A DNA stretch of 64,000 nt from contig NZ_BMNI01000004.1 in the NCBI RefSeq assembly GCF_014646375.1, positions 113,435 to 177,434 of the forward strand, written 5' to 3'. This stretch comes from Nocardioides phosphati. Its GTDB lineage: Bacteria > Actinomycetota > Actinomycetes > Propionibacteriales > Nocardioidaceae. Positions 33,079 through 44,040 of the stretch are shown piece after piece. The notes beneath the pieces were generated by a model. It was not told where the DNA came from. It ran no database searches and saw nothing but the letters and a program-made list of their open reading frames with translations. The position numbers were made by a program, and so were the translations under genes. How positions within the stretch are numbered: the stretch's first letter is position 1; the number at the start of each line of letters is the position of its first letter.

Positions 33079-33599
33079 GCGGAGAAGGGCTTCTCGGTGC
33101 CCGGGCCCACGCAGGGGCCGGGCTTCCACCACTCGCCGATCAGGTCGAGCACCTCGTCGCCGAGCGGGTTGACGCCCCGGCCGCGCGCCAGCGAGTGGCC
33201 GGCGAGGACGTGCAGGCACTTCACGCGGTCGGGCATGCCACCGGCGGAGATGCCCGCGATCTCGGGGACGTCGCAGCCGGCGATCTCGCCGATCTCGGTG
33301 CGGGCCGCGATGTAGTCCTCGTGCGCCGCGCGGTAGCGCGCTGCCAGCTCCGGGTCGGAGGCGAGGCGGTCCTGCATCTCCTTCATCACGCCGTCGGCCT
33401 CGAGGGTGCCGATCTTCGACGCAGCGCGCGGGCAGGTCAGGTAGTACGTCGTGGGGAACGGCGTGCCGTCGTCGAGCCGCGGCGGGGTGGTGACGACGTC
33501 GGGGTTGCCGCACGGGCACCGGTGGCCGATCTCGTGGATGGACCGCGGGAGGCGCCCCAGCTGGGCCTCGACCGCGAGCACGTCCTGCTGCTCGATCAC
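33075..33599 (-). CDS. DUF501 protein
   Basis: 174 residues from GTG 33599. RCPCGNPDVVTTPPRLDDGTPFPTTYYLTCP and GISAGGMPDRVKCLHVLAGHSLARGRGVNP are the DUF501 signature. It is coupled by GTGA overlaps to both neighbours. Function unknown; conserved with ftsB and ppx across actinobacteria. Confidence 0.9.
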   Translation of the reverse strand: MIEQQDVLAVEAQLGRLPRSIHEIGHRCPCGNPDVVTTPPRLDDGTPFPTTYYLTCPRAASKIGTLEADGVMKEMQDRLASDPELAARYRAAHEDYIAARTEIGEIAGCDVPEIAGISAGGMPDRVKCLHVLAGHSLARGRGVNPLGDEVLDLIGEWWKPGPCVGPGTEKPFSA

Positions 33600-34126
33600 T
33601 TGCTCTCCTCGGGGTGGCCGGCCGCCTCGACGGAGTCCCAGACGGTGGAGTACCACGCGACGGGGTCGGTGCCGGGGGCGTCGGCGGGGTCGGTCAGCTT
33701 CTCGACCGAGCCGATCGGGTTGCCGTTCTCGTCGAGCGCGATGAGGCTGTCCTGGCCGGGCATGACGTAGCCGAAGCGGAGGCGCGCCTGCTGCTTGACG
33801 TAGGCGTCGTCCTTCCAGCGCTTCTTCTGCGCCTCGAGCCGGTCGATGTCGGCCTGCGTCCGCGCGATCTGCGCGCGCAGGGAGTCCATCTCGGCACGCT
33901 GCTGGAACCACGCACGGAAGCTCGAGGCCCACGAGACGGTCAGCACGGCGAGCACCAGCAGGAGCACGACGGCCCGGCTGGTGATCCGGGGGCGCTCACG
34001 CCCCGCGGCGGCTGCGGCAACCGCGGCGTTGCGCAGCGTCGTACGGCCGGCGGCGAGGCCCCGGCCCGGACCGGCCTGGCCGCGGGAGACCCCGCGGCCG
34101 GCCGGCGTACGACGCTGCGCAGCCAT
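33596..34126 (-). CDS. ftsB: FtsB/DivIC-like septum formation initiator
   Basis: 176 residues from ATG 34126. A basic, disordered N-terminus precedes one membrane helix (AVVLLLVLAVLTVSWASSF), then a coiled coil (EMDSLRAQIARTQADIDRLEAQKKR) and an RFGYVMPGQ motif of the family. It belongs to the divisome FtsQLB complex. Located between eno and DUF501, as in other actinobacteria. Confidence 0.88.
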   Translation of the reverse strand: MAAQRRTPAGRGVSRGQAGPGRGLAAGRTTLRNAAVAAAAAGRERPRITSRAVVLLLVLAVLTVSWASSFRAWFQQRAEMDSLRAQIARTQADIDRLEAQKKRWKDDAYVKQQARLRFGYVMPGQDSLIALDENGNPIGSVEKLTDPADAPGTDPVAWYSTVWDSVEAAGHPEESK

Positions 34127-34133
34127 CAGCTGA

Positions 34134-35453
<1,320 letters not shown>

Positions 35454-35502
35454 CTATCGGCGTACGACGGCGGGCTGGGGAGGCAGCGCCGCGCGTGGAC
35501 CA

Positions 35503-35901
35503 CTACTGACCGGTAGCGCGTTCGGCGGCCTTGGCGGCCTGCCACAGCTCCTCGATCTCCTCGAGGGTGAAGGTGCGACCCGACTCCGCCTCCGGGCCGA
35601 AGACGTGGGGGTTGCGCCGGCGCATCTTCGCGGTCAGGCCGGCGACGACGTCGTCCATCGCGAAGGCACCGGCCTCCTCCGCGATCGCGGCGTGGAAGTA
35701 GATCTGGAGGAGCAGGTCGCCGAGCTCGTCGCAGAGGTGGGCCGGATCTCCCTCGGCGATCGCCTCGAGCACCTCGTCGGCCTCCTCGCGCAGGTACGGC
35801 GCGAGGCTCTCGTGGGTCTGGGCGCCCTTCCACGCACACCGCTCGCGCATGGTCCGCATCAGGCCGAGGAACTCGACGAGCCCCTCTCCCCCGGCGGTCA
35901 T
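35503..35901 (-). CDS. mazG: MazG-like nucleotide pyrophosphohydrolase
   Basis: 132 residues from ATG 35901, overlapping the upstream lipoprotein stop (ATGA). Metal-binding ladder: ESLAPYLREEADEVLEAI and HLCDELGDLLLQIYFHAA. Only one MazG domain is present, whereas many MazG proteins carry two or a longer N-terminal portion. It removes aberrant NTPs. Located before eno, as usual. Confidence 0.88.
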   Translation of the reverse strand: MTAGGEGLVEFLGLMRTMRERCAWKGAQTHESLAPYLREEADEVLEAIAEGDPAHLCDELGDLLLQIYFHAAIAEEAGAFAMDDVVAGLTAKMRRRNPHVFGPEAESGRTFTLEEIEELWQAAKAAERATGQ

Positions 35902-36581
35902 GACGCTGGCGTGCCGCAGCGCTGGTCGGCCGGCAGCGCCGCCGCGGCCTTCTGGTCGAGCGCGTCGGGCGTCTTGCCGGCCGGCACCGAGAGCGAGCCG
36001 TTGGCGCCGTCCCACTTGAGCGCGTCGAGGTCGACCCGGCCGAAGCGCGGGTCGATCGTCACGTGCTGCTGCGCGCGCCACGCGTTGAAGAGCTGGGCGC
36101 CCTGGGCCATGGCCTGCTGCTGCGAGGTGGCGCCCTGGCGGCCGGCGAGCTCGAGGACCGCGCGCCGCTCACCCTCGAGCTGGAACCGCTTCTGCGCCGC
36201 ACCCTGCAGGTCGGCGGGGACGTCGACGAGCGACGTCCGGAGCTGCTGGCGTACGCCGCGGTGCACCTCGGCGAGGTCGATGCGGGCCTCCTTCGCGAAC
36301 GCCGCGAGCAGCGCGTCGGAGACCAGGGACTCGGCCGCAGCGCTGCGCAGGAGCGCCATCGGCAGCACCGCGCCCTGCTGGGCCAGGCCCGGCTTCTCGA
36401 GCGCGCAGAAGTCGTCGGCGAAGGCGTCGACCGTCGAGATCCGGATCGCATGGCCGTTGACCACCGCGGCGTCACCGGGGTGCAGGTCCGGCCCGCCCGA
36501 GCAGGCGGCCAGGGGGACGACGGCGGCGAGGGCGGTCACGACGAGGGCTGCGCGGCGTACGGAAGGACTCACGACGGCCAT
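35898..36581 (-). CDS. SurA/peptidylprolyl-isomerase-like lipoprotein
   Basis: 227 residues from ATG 36581. A signal peptide ends in the lipobox LAAC. The AAVVNGHAIRISTVDAFADDF motif resembles the SurA N-domain start, and the rest is helical, without an obvious parvulin domain. It is probably a folding-helper lipoprotein on the outer face of the membrane. In the conserved mfd/mazG/eno cluster. Confidence 0.78.
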   Translation of the reverse strand: MAVVSPSVRRAALVVTALAAVVPLAACSGGPDLHPGDAAVVNGHAIRISTVDAFADDFCALEKPGLAQQGAVLPMALLRSAAAESLVSDALLAAFAKEARIDLAEVHRGVRQQLRTSLVDVPADLQGAAQKRFQLEGERRAVLELAGRQGATSQQQAMAQGAQLFNAWRAQQHVTIDPRFGRVDLDALKWDGANGSLSVPAGKTPDALDQKAAAALPADQRCGTPAS

Positions 36582-36653
36582 CAAACCCGGTGGCCGGTCA
36601 AAGCGCACGCATCCGTCCGGGGTGGCGCCGGGCGACGGATCTCGCCGCGGGGC

Positions 36654-37139
36654 TCACCAGCCGCCGCGGGCCTCACGGAGCAGCCGGTCCTCCTCGACGT
36701 GGCGCCACTGCCGGGCGAACCAGCCGGGCTTCTCCGTGCGCGCCGGCGTGACCGTCGCGAGCACACGCTGGACCTCGTCCAGGCCCTCGCGCGGCGTGTG
36801 GCCCGGGCGGAGCATCCCGGCGGCCTGCGCCAGGCGGAGGAGGTGGCGGTCGGTCAGCTGGTCGTGGACCGGCTCACCGATGTGGGCGTCGAGGAGCGCC
36901 TTGATCTCGCCGGAGTGCTCCAGCGCCCGCGCCCAGGCCGTGCGCAACGTGTCGACCGGCTCGCCGTCGCCGCACTCCAGCTCGGTCTCGAGGCAGCCGT
37001 CGACGACGGTCACCCAGCGCTGGTGGAGCAGGCGGAGGGCCTGGTCGGCCTCCGGCACCGCGTGTCGCGGAGCGGGGACGACGGCAGCCCCTGCTGCTGC
37101 ACGGGGGAGGAACGTGGTGGGGGCGGGCTGCTGGGGCAT
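36654..37139 (-). CDS. Hypothetical helical protein
   Basis: 161 residues from ATG 37139, preferred because GGAGAGTCC is correctly spaced; an earlier ATG (37151) adds four residues. The sequence is polar and helical, with WVTVVDGCLETELECGDGEPVDTLR, and has no recognised domain or signal. Between the lipoprotein and LuxR genes. Confidence 0.6.
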   Translation of the reverse strand: MPQQPAPTTFLPRAAAGAAVVPAPRHAVPEADQALRLLHQRWVTVVDGCLETELECGDGEPVDTLRTAWARALEHSGEIKALLDAHIGEPVHDQLTDRHLLRLAQAAGMLRPGHTPREGLDEVQRVLATVTPARTEKPGWFARQWRHVEEDRLLREARGGW

Positions 37140-37181
37140 CGGACTCTCCATCTCGGGGCGGGAGGGCCACCGTGCGCCTGC

Positions 37182-38831
37182 TCAGCCCCCGACCGCATCG
37201 GCCAGATGGCCTAGGGCACGAGCACGTGGCGGAGGCTCCTCTGCCGCGCCCTGCTCCTGGGGGCCCGCGGCCTGAGGGCTGAGGTCGTGCGTCGCGAGGA
37301 CCGCGGCGAGCTGCACCCGCGACGCGATGGCCAGCTTGGCGTAGATGTTCGACAGGTGCGCCTGGACGGTCCGCGTCGAGAGCGCGAGCTCGTCGGCGAT
37401 CTGCGGGTTGGTCTTCCCCCGCCCTGCCCGTACGGCGACGAGCCGCTCGGCCCGGGTGAGCCGCTCCAGCGGATGCGGCGCGCGCGGCTGCGGCGGCCGG
37501 GCCCCCGCCGCATGCGCCAGCAGCACGCCGGCCTGCGCGGCCGTGCGCGTCGCCCCGAGGTCGTGGAAGACGTCGGTCGCCTCGCGCAGGAGCTGCACCG
37601 CCCGTGGGGCGTCGCCGCGGTCCATCCAGGCCCGCGCCAGGTCCACGTCGGCCTTCGCCTGCCAGTAGGGGCGTCGCGCCTCGGCGTACCCCTCGCGGGC
37701 GCGGGCGAGCAGACCCACGTCACCGTCGAGCAGCCCGGCGCACTGGTCGGCGCACGCGTGGGCGCCGATGACCCCGGCGAGCTCGGCCCCCTCGGCTGCT
37801 GCGCCCGCCACGTCTGCGGCGAGTGTCTGCTCGCCGAGCCGCAGCGACGAGCGGACGAGCGTCGGCGCCAGCACCCGCCACAGCAGGAACCACGGGCGCT
37901 GCCGGCTGCAGTACCAGGCTCCGACCAGGTGGCGTTGGCCCTCGGCGAAGTCACCCGCGGTCACTGCGCGACCGAGCAGCACCCACTCCTCGCCGTACGG
38001 TCCGAGGGGGCTGAGCCGGTGCGTGCCCGCCTCGGCCAGGAACTGGCGCGCCGACACGATGTCGCCGCGTCCGGCCGCGATCAGCGCGCCGACGCCCCAC
38101 CCGACCGGGCTGGCGATCCGGTGCGCGGTGGACTCCCCCAGCGACACGAGGTCGCGGCAGTCATGCTCGGCACCGGGCCAGTCCCCACCCAGCAGCCGTA
38201 CGACGGCCCGGAAGGCCAGCAGCAGCGGCAGCGCCGGCTCGGCTCCCCCGAGGCGGCAGACCTGCACCGCGTCGCCCAGCGCCTTCTCGGCGTCCGCCAG
38301 CCGGTCGGCGTCCGCGAGCGCCGCGGAGAGGATCATCGCCGCGACGGCGTGCGAGGTCGCCGCAGGGCCCTCGGTGCCGGCGAGCGAGCGTGCACGGTGG
38401 GCGAGCCGGGCCGCACGCACCGGATCGCCACACGCGTGCACCACCGCCGCACTGGCGGCGCTCGCCTCCGCCACGACGTTGGGATCGTGGCCACGCTCGC
38501 CCTCGATGCGGGCCTGCGCGGCGAGGAGCTGACTGGCCTCCATGCCGCCGGTGAGGAAGACCGCCTGGGCCGCACGCGCCAGGTGGATCCCCTTCACCGC
38601 CGGCTCGACGGCGAGGTCGGCGGCCGACCGGAGCCGGGTCGCGGCCTCGGCCGTGCGGCCCATCCGCATGAGCATGAAGGCGATCGCGCCCTCCGCCTCG
38701 GCACGCTCGGCCCGGTCGCGGGCGGTGACGAGGAGGCGCGCCGCGGTGGTGGCCGCCTCGTCCAGGCGTCCGGTCTCCACCTCGACCCAGAGCCGCTCGA
38801 TGTCGGGACCCGGGCCGCGCTCCGGTTCCAT
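37182..38831 (-). CDS. Large LuxR-family regulator with TPR-like repeats
   Basis: 549 residues. The first ~450 are helical repeats (pairs of Ala-rich helices such as RLDEAATTAARLLVTARDRAE). The C-terminal LuxR HTH (LTRAERLVAVRAGRGKTNPQIADELALSTRTVQAHLSNIYAKL) lies at about 465-525. No AAA domain or Walker A is seen at the N-terminus, so it resembles a truncated MalT/LAL type. Inserted between mfd and the mazG/lipoprotein part of a cluster that is usually contiguous. Confidence 0.85.
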   Translation of the reverse strand: MEPERGPGPDIERLWVEVETGRLDEAATTAARLLVTARDRAERAEAEGAIAFMLMRMGRTAEAATRLRSAADLAVEPAVKGIHLARAAQAVFLTGGMEASQLLAAQARIEGERGHDPNVVAEASAASAAVVHACGDPVRAARLAHRARSLAGTEGPAATSHAVAAMILSAALADADRLADAEKALGDAVQVCRLGGAEPALPLLLAFRAVVRLLGGDWPGAEHDCRDLVSLGESTAHRIASPVGWGVGALIAAGRGDIVSARQFLAEAGTHRLSPLGPYGEEWVLLGRAVTAGDFAEGQRHLVGAWYCSRQRPWFLLWRVLAPTLVRSSLRLGEQTLAADVAGAAAEGAELAGVIGAHACADQCAGLLDGDVGLLARAREGYAEARRPYWQAKADVDLARAWMDRGDAPRAVQLLREATDVFHDLGATRTAAQAGVLLAHAAGARPPQPRAPHPLERLTRAERLVAVRAGRGKTNPQIADELALSTRTVQAHLSNIYAKLAIASRVQLAAVLATHDLSPQAAGPQEQGAAEEPPPRARALGHLADAVGG

Positions 38832-38939
38832 GCGTTCAACCTAGGCCGGTTGGCGGATCCCGAGGAACGGAGGCCTGCCATGACCGGGGCCCCGGAGGTG
38901 GTCTAGTCCAAACGGGCCATTGACCGCTCTCCGCGGCGT

Positions 38940-41900
38940 TCAGTCCTTGGCGTCGAGGACCGTGTCGATCACCAGGCGCGCCCAGTCGAGCAGCTCGTGG
39001 TCGCGGATCGGCTGGCCGCCGATCGGCTTGGTGAGCGGCCGCGGCACCAGCACCGTCGAGGTCGCCGGCTTGACCAGCGAGCCCTTGTAGATGCGGTTGA
39101 GCCGGACCACCTTCGACTCCGCGAGGTCGACCGGCGCGAACCGGACGTGCTTGCCCGCGATCGTCACCTCGGAGATGCCGGCCTGCCGCGCACGGGCCCG
39201 GAATCGCGCGACCTGGAGCAGCGAGGTGACCTGCGTCGGCGGGTTGCCGTAGCGGTCGAGCATCTCCTCCGAGATCGCCACGACGTCGTCGTCGGAACGG
39301 ACCTCGGCCAGGCGCTTGTACATCTCCAGGCGCAGGCGCTCGGTCGGGATGTAGGTCTGCGGCAGGTGCGCGTCGACGGGCAGCTCGATGCGGACCTCCT
39401 CGAGGACGTCGGGGGCCGACCCGTCGGCCTTGAACTCCGCCACCGCCTCGCCGACGAGCCGCACGTAGAGGTCGAAGCCGACGTCGGCGATGTGGCCGGA
39501 CTGCTCGCCACCGAGCAGGTTGCCCGCGCCGCGGATCTCGAGGTCCTTCATCGCGATCGCCATGCCGCCGCCCAGGTCGGAGTGCTGCGCCAGCGTCGCG
39601 AGCCGCTCGTGGGCGGTCTCGGTCAGCGGCTTCTCCCCCGGGTAGAGGAAGTAGGCGTAGGCGCGCTCGCGGGAGCGGCCCACGCGGCCACGGAGCTGGT
39701 GGAGCTGGCTGAGGCCGAGCATGTCCGCGCGCTCGATGATCATCGTGTTGGCGTTGGAGACGTCGAGACCGGACTCGACCAGCGTCGTGCAGACGAGCAC
39801 GTCGAACTTCTTCTCCCAGAAGTCGAGCATCACCTGCTCGAGCTGCTTCTCGTTCATCTGGCCGTGGGCGGTCGCGACGCGGGCCTCCGGCACGAGCTCG
39901 CGGATGCGCGCGGCGGCCTTCTCGATCGACTGCACCCGGTTGTGGATGTAGAAGACCTGGCCCTCGCGCAGCAGCTCGCGACGCACGGCGGCGACGACCT
40001 GGCGGTCCTCGTAGGCACCCACGTAGGTGAGGACCGGGTGACGCTCCTCGGGCGGGGTCTGGATCGTCGACATCTCGCGGATGCCGGTGATCGCCATCTC
40101 GAGCGTGCGCGGGATCGGGGTCGCGGACATCGCGAGGACGTCGACGGAGGTGCGGAGCCGCTTCATCTGCTCCTTGTGCTCGACACCGAAGCGCTGCTCC
40201 TCGTCGACGATGATCAGGCCCAGGTCCTTGAACCGGACCTCGTTGCCGAGCAGGCGGTGGGTGCCGACGACGATGTCGATCGAGCCGTTCTCCAGGCCCG
40301 CGAGCACCTCCTTCGCCTCCTTGTCGGTCTGGAAGCGGGAGAGCTGCGCGAGCTTCACCGGGAAGCCCGACATCCGCTCGGCGAACGTCGAGTGGTGCTG
40401 CGTCACGAGCAGCGTGGTCGGCACGAGCACCGCCACCTGCTTGCCGTCCTGCACCGCCTTGAACGCCGCACGGACCGCGATCTCGGTCTTGCCGTAGCCG
40501 ACGTCACCGCAGACCAGGCGGTCCATCGGCACGTGGCTGCGCATGTCGGCCTTGACCTCGTCGACCGTGCTCAGCTGGTCGGGCGTCTCCTGGAACGGGA
40601 AGGCGTCCTCGAGCTCGCGCTGCCACGGGGTGTCCGGGCCGAAGGCGTGGCCCTTGGTCGCCTGCCGCGCGGCGTAGAGCTTGATCAGCTCGGCCGCGAT
40701 CTCGCGGACCGCCTTGCGGGCACGGGCCTTGCGCTTGGTCCAGTCGGCGCCGCCCAGCCGGTCGAGCGCCGGGGCCTCGCCGCCGACGTACCGGGTGACC
40801 TGGTCGAGGGCATCGGCCGGGACGTAGAGGCGGTCGGCGGGCTGGCCCTTCTTGGAGGCGCCGTACTCGAGGACGAGGTACTCGCGGGTCGCGCCGCCGA
40901 CCTCGCGCTGCTTCATCTCGATGAACTTGCCCACGCCGTGCTGCTCGTGGACGACGAAGTCGCCGGCCTTGAGCTCCAGCGGGTCGATCTGCTTCTTGCG
41001 GCGGGCGGGCATCTTCCGCATGTCGCGCGTGGAGGACTTCTGGCCCGTGAGGTCGTCGCCGGTGAGGATCGCGAGCTTGCTGCCGGCGTGGACCAGGCCG
41101 TGGTCGAGACAGCCGGTGAGGCTGCCGACGACACCCGGCTTCGGGTCGCCGAGGGTGGCGGCGACGTCGTGCTCGGCGAGCACCTCGACGATGCGCTGCG
41201 CAGGGCCGTGGCCGGTGTGGACGATCGCGACCGTCCAGCCGTCGGCCAGCCAGCCCTTGATGTCGGCGACAGCGGCTTCCATGTCGCCGCGGTAGGCGTT
41301 GGCAGGCTGGGCAGGGACGACGATGTCGCCCTCGAGCTCGTCCTCGTCGGCGATCCCGAACGGGCTCAGGGTCCACCAGGCCTTGGACTGCGTCGTGACG
41401 TGGTCGCGGACCTCGCCGAGCTCGCGGTACGACGCCTTGCCGAGGTCGATGGGGCTCTCACCGCCGCTCGCAGCGGCCGCCCAGCTCGCGGCGAGGAACT
41501 CGTCGGCCGTCGCCACCAAGTCGTGGGCGCGGGCGCGCACGCGCTCGGGGTCGAGCACCAGCACGGTGCTCGCGGCCGGGAGGATGTCGACGAGGAGCTC
41601 CATGTCGTCGACGAGCGCGGGCGTCAGCGACTCCATGCCCTCGACGGCGATGCCCTCGGCGAGCTTCTCGGTGAGCTCGCGCAGCTGCGGGTGCGCCTCG
41701 CCCAGGAGGCGGGCACGCTCACGCACCTCGGGGGTCAGCAGCAGCTCGCGGCACGGCGGCGCCCAGAGCCGCTCGACCTTCTCGAGCGTGCGCTGGTCGG
41801 CGACGGAGAAGCTGCGGATCTCCTCGACGTCGTCGCCCCAGAACTCCACCCGGACCGGGTGCTCCTCGGTCGGCGGGAAGACGTCGACGATGCCGCCTCG

Positions 41901-42452
41901 CACGGCGTACTCCCCGCGCTTCTCGACCAGGTCGACGCGCGAGTACGCCGCGTCGGCGAGCCGGCGCGCGACGTCCTCGACGTCGTGGGTCTCGCCCGCG
42001 CGCACCTCGACGGGGACGAGGTCGGCGAGGCCGGAGACCTGCGGCTGCAGCACGGAGCGGACCGGAGCGACGATGACCTTGAGCGGGCCCTTGGTCGAGC
42101 CCTCGGCCGTCTCGGGGTGGACCAGGCGGCGCAGCACCGCGAGCCGGCGGCCGACCGTGTCGGAGCGCGGGCTCAGCCGCTCGTGGGGCAGCGTCTCCCA
42201 GCTCGGGAAGTAGGCGACCCGCTCGGGCTTCATGAGCGACCCGAGCTCGGAGACGAGGTCCTCGGCCTCACGACTGGTGGCGGTCACCGCGAGCACGGTG
42301 CGGCCCGCACGGGCCAGGCCGGCGACCGTGAAGGGGCGCAGCGCGGCGGGACCGGTGACCTCGAGCTGGGGCGTGGTGGCGGCCTCGCCCAGCGCACGGG
42401 CGAGGTGCGGCTCCGCGAGGACGGCGTCGGCGAGGACGGACAGCTGCGCCAT
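38940..42452 (-). CDS. mfd: Transcription-repair coupling factor
   Basis: 1170 residues from ATG 42452 (AGGAGTCGCATC upstream). UvrB-like N-terminus (LVPVEVRAGETHDVEDVARRL), RNA polymerase interaction region (VHEQHGVGKFIEMKQREV), Walker A VCGDVGYGKTEIAVRA, DEEQ box (IIVDEEQRFG) and motif VI (QLRGRVGRSRERAYAYFL) are all there. It releases stalled polymerase and recruits UvrA. Confidence 0.97.
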   Translation of the reverse strand: MAQLSVLADAVLAEPHLARALGEAATTPQLEVTGPAALRPFTVAGLARAGRTVLAVTATSREAEDLVSELGSLMKPERVAYFPSWETLPHERLSPRSDTVGRRLAVLRRLVHPETAEGSTKGPLKVIVAPVRSVLQPQVSGLADLVPVEVRAGETHDVEDVARRLADAAYSRVDLVEKRGEYAVRGGIVDVFPPTEEHPVRVEFWGDDVEEIRSFSVADQRTLEKVERLWAPPCRELLLTPEVRERARLLGEAHPQLRELTEKLAEGIAVEGMESLTPALVDDMELLVDILPAASTVLVLDPERVRARAHDLVATADEFLAASWAAAASGGESPIDLGKASYRELGEVRDHVTTQSKAWWTLSPFGIADEDELEGDIVVPAQPANAYRGDMEAAVADIKGWLADGWTVAIVHTGHGPAQRIVEVLAEHDVAATLGDPKPGVVGSLTGCLDHGLVHAGSKLAILTGDDLTGQKSSTRDMRKMPARRKKQIDPLELKAGDFVVHEQHGVGKFIEMKQREVGGATREYLVLEYGASKKGQPADRLYVPADALDQVTRYVGGEAPALDRLGGADWTKRKARARKAVREIAAELIKLYAARQATKGHAFGPDTPWQRELEDAFPFQETPDQLSTVDEVKADMRSHVPMDRLVCGDVGYGKTEIAVRAAFKAVQDGKQVAVLVPTTLLVTQHHSTFAERMSGFPVKLAQLSRFQTDKEAKEVLAGLENGSIDIVVGTHRLLGNEVRFKDLGLIIVDEEQRFGVEHKEQMKRLRTSVDVLAMSATPIPRTLEMAITGIREMSTIQTPPEERHPVLTYVGAYEDRQVVAAVRRELLREGQVFYIHNRVQSIEKAAARIRELVPEARVATAHGQMNEKQLEQVMLDFWEKKFDVLVCTTLVESGLDVSNANTMIIERADMLGLSQLHQLRGRVGRSRERAYAYFLYPGEKPLTETAHERLATLAQHSDLGGGMAIAMKDLEIRGAGNLLGGEQSGHIADVGFDLYVRLVGEAVAEFKADGSAPDVLEEVRIELPVDAHLPQTYIPTERLRLEMYKRLAEVRSDDDVVAISEEMLDRYGNPPTQVTSLLQVARFRARARQAGISEVTIAGKHVRFAPVDLAESKVVRLNRIYKGSLVKPATSTVLVPRPLTKPIGGQPIRDHELLDWARLVIDTVLDAKD

Positions 42453-42565
42453 TGATGCGACTCCTGAAGACAAGCACGAAAGCCCCAGATCCAGCGGAAG
42501 TGGGGGTGCCCGGAAGTCTACGGGCGCACACCGACAGCGACGCCGGCCACCACTACGGTTGCGCC

Positions 42566-43042
42566 ATGCACCGGATCGCGCTCGGCCTCGCCTTCCTCCT
42601 CGCGCTGCCCCTGACCGCCTGCTCGGACGACGGGGACGCCACCGGCACGGCCCCTCCGAAGCCGGGGGTCACCTGCATGCAGCACCAGAAGGTGGTCGGC
42701 CACCTCGAGCCGACCCACGCTGGCCTGCCCCAGGTCGACGCGGACATCGGGCGATCCTGGGAGCCGCTCAGCGACGCTCCCGACGCCGGGGGCATCGCCT
42801 GCGCGAATCTGTCGATGGAGCGCCCGCCCGCGGGCTGGAAGCTGGTCCGCTACCAGCTGCGGATGAAGGACTGGCTGCACACGACCACGCTCTCCGGCCG
42901 CACCCTGGAGTCCCTCGACACGGTGCTCCGGCTCGAGGCCTACGAGTGCGTGCGGATCGATGCCACGCTCGTGCTCGCGCGCGCCGGGCACCGCGACCGC
43001 TGGACCGGCCACACCACGATCAGCCCCCGCTGCAAGGACTGA
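42566..43042 (+). CDS. Lipoprotein of unknown function
   Basis: 158 residues. Signal peptide MHRIALGLAFLLALPLTACSDDG with lipobox LTAC. The mature part has four further cysteines (CMQHQ, ACANL, ECVRI, PRCKD), probably forming disulfides, and no recognised domain. Followed by a strong hairpin; divergent from mfd. Confidence 0.7.
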   Translation: MHRIALGLAFLLALPLTACSDDGDATGTAPPKPGVTCMQHQKVVGHLEPTHAGLPQVDADIGRSWEPLSDAPDAGGIACANLSMERPPAGWKLVRYQLRMKDWLHTTTLSGRTLESLDTVLRLEAYECVRIDATLVLARAGHRDRWTGHTTISPRCKD

Positions 43043-43046
43043 TCCA

Positions 43047-43086
43047 ACGACGGAGGGCCCCGCGATCACGCGGGGCCCTCCGTCGT
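43047..43086. terminator. 18-bp perfect hairpin, bidirectional terminator
   Basis: 43047-43064 and 43069-43086 pair exactly around a four-base loop (stem GACGGAGGGCCCCGCG). It separates the lipoprotein gene from the convergent cysQ gene. Confidence 0.85.
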
Positions 43087-43095
43087 ACGTCGGCG

Positions 43096-43893
43096 TCAGA
43101 CGCCGGTGCCGTGCTCCTTGACGAACGCGACGATGCGCTCGGCGAGCTCGGGGCGGCAGACGATCAGGTCGGGGAGGTAGACGTCCTCCTGGTTGTACTT
43201 CAGCTCCGAGCCGTCGACGCGGCTCGTGAAGAGGCCGGCCGCGCGGGCGACGACGACGGGGGCGGCGGAGTCCCACTCGTACTGGCCACCGGCGTGGACG
43301 TAGGCGTCGGAGATGTCGCGGGCGACGCTCAGCACCTTCACGCCGGCCGAGCCCATCGGCACGAGCTCTGCGTCGAGCTCCTTCGCCAGCGCCTCGACGA
43401 ACGCCGGCGGGCGGCTGCGGCTCACGGCGATGCGGATCCTGTCGGACGTGGAGGGCGGCACGACGAGCGGCGTACCGGTGTTGAAGGTCTCCCCCAGCGC
43501 GGGCTGCGCGACGGCGCCGGCGACCAGGTCGCCGTCCTGCCAGAGCGCGACGTGGACGGCCCAGTCCTCGCGCGGGACCTCGGAGAACTCACGGGTGCCG
43601 TCGAGCGGGTCGATGATCCAGACCCGGCTGGCGCTCAGGCGGGCGGTCTTGTCCTCGGCGGTCTCGAGCGCCTCCTCGGAGAGGACGGCGTCGTCGGGGC
43701 GGTGCTGCGCGACGAGCTCCATGAGCAGGTCGTGCGCGGCCTTGTCACCGGCGTCCTTGAGCTCACGGCCCTCGAGCCCGGAGGTCGCGCGGACCTCGAG
43801 CAGGCGCTCGCCGGCGACGGTGGCGAGCCAGGTGGCGAGGACGTGGTCGTCGGTGGCGGCTTCCGCCGGGAACGGCGCCTTGAAGTCAGACAT
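43096..43893 (-). CDS. cysQ: 3'(2'),5'-bisphosphate nucleotidase CysQ-like
   Basis: 265 residues from ATG 43893. Inositol monophosphatase fold: DAVLSEEALE, WIIDPLDGTREFSE (metal and lithium-sensitive motif) and QYEWDSAAPVVVARAAG. It removes PAP produced by sulfate assimilation. Inositol monophosphatase activity is an alternative. Confidence 0.85.
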   Translation of the reverse strand: MSDFKAPFPAEAATDDHVLATWLATVAGERLLEVRATSGLEGRELKDAGDKAAHDLLMELVAQHRPDDAVLSEEALETAEDKTARLSASRVWIIDPLDGTREFSEVPREDWAVHVALWQDGDLVAGAVAQPALGETFNTGTPLVVPPSTSDRIRIAVSRSRPPAFVEALAKELDAELVPMGSAGVKVLSVARDISDAYVHAGGQYEWDSAAPVVVARAAGLFTSRVDGSELKYNQEDVYLPDLIVCRPELAERIVAFVKEHGTGV

Positions 43894-44040
43894 GCGGGTC
43901 ACCCTACGGGACCTCAGGCCTGCCGGAGCGGGGCATCCCGCCCTGTCGTCGCGACGCGGGAAATCGTGTGCTGGAGGTGTCATCCCGCGGCGACCAACGG
44001 GCGTCGTACAGGTATCCAACTCCCGGAAGGAGCCGTCACC

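Noticed and set aside
38997..42455. 1152-residue open frame antisense to mfd
   Set aside because: Low-complexity Arg/Asp/Leu/Val-rich translation produced by high GC; the mfd frame on the other strand has all helicase motifs.
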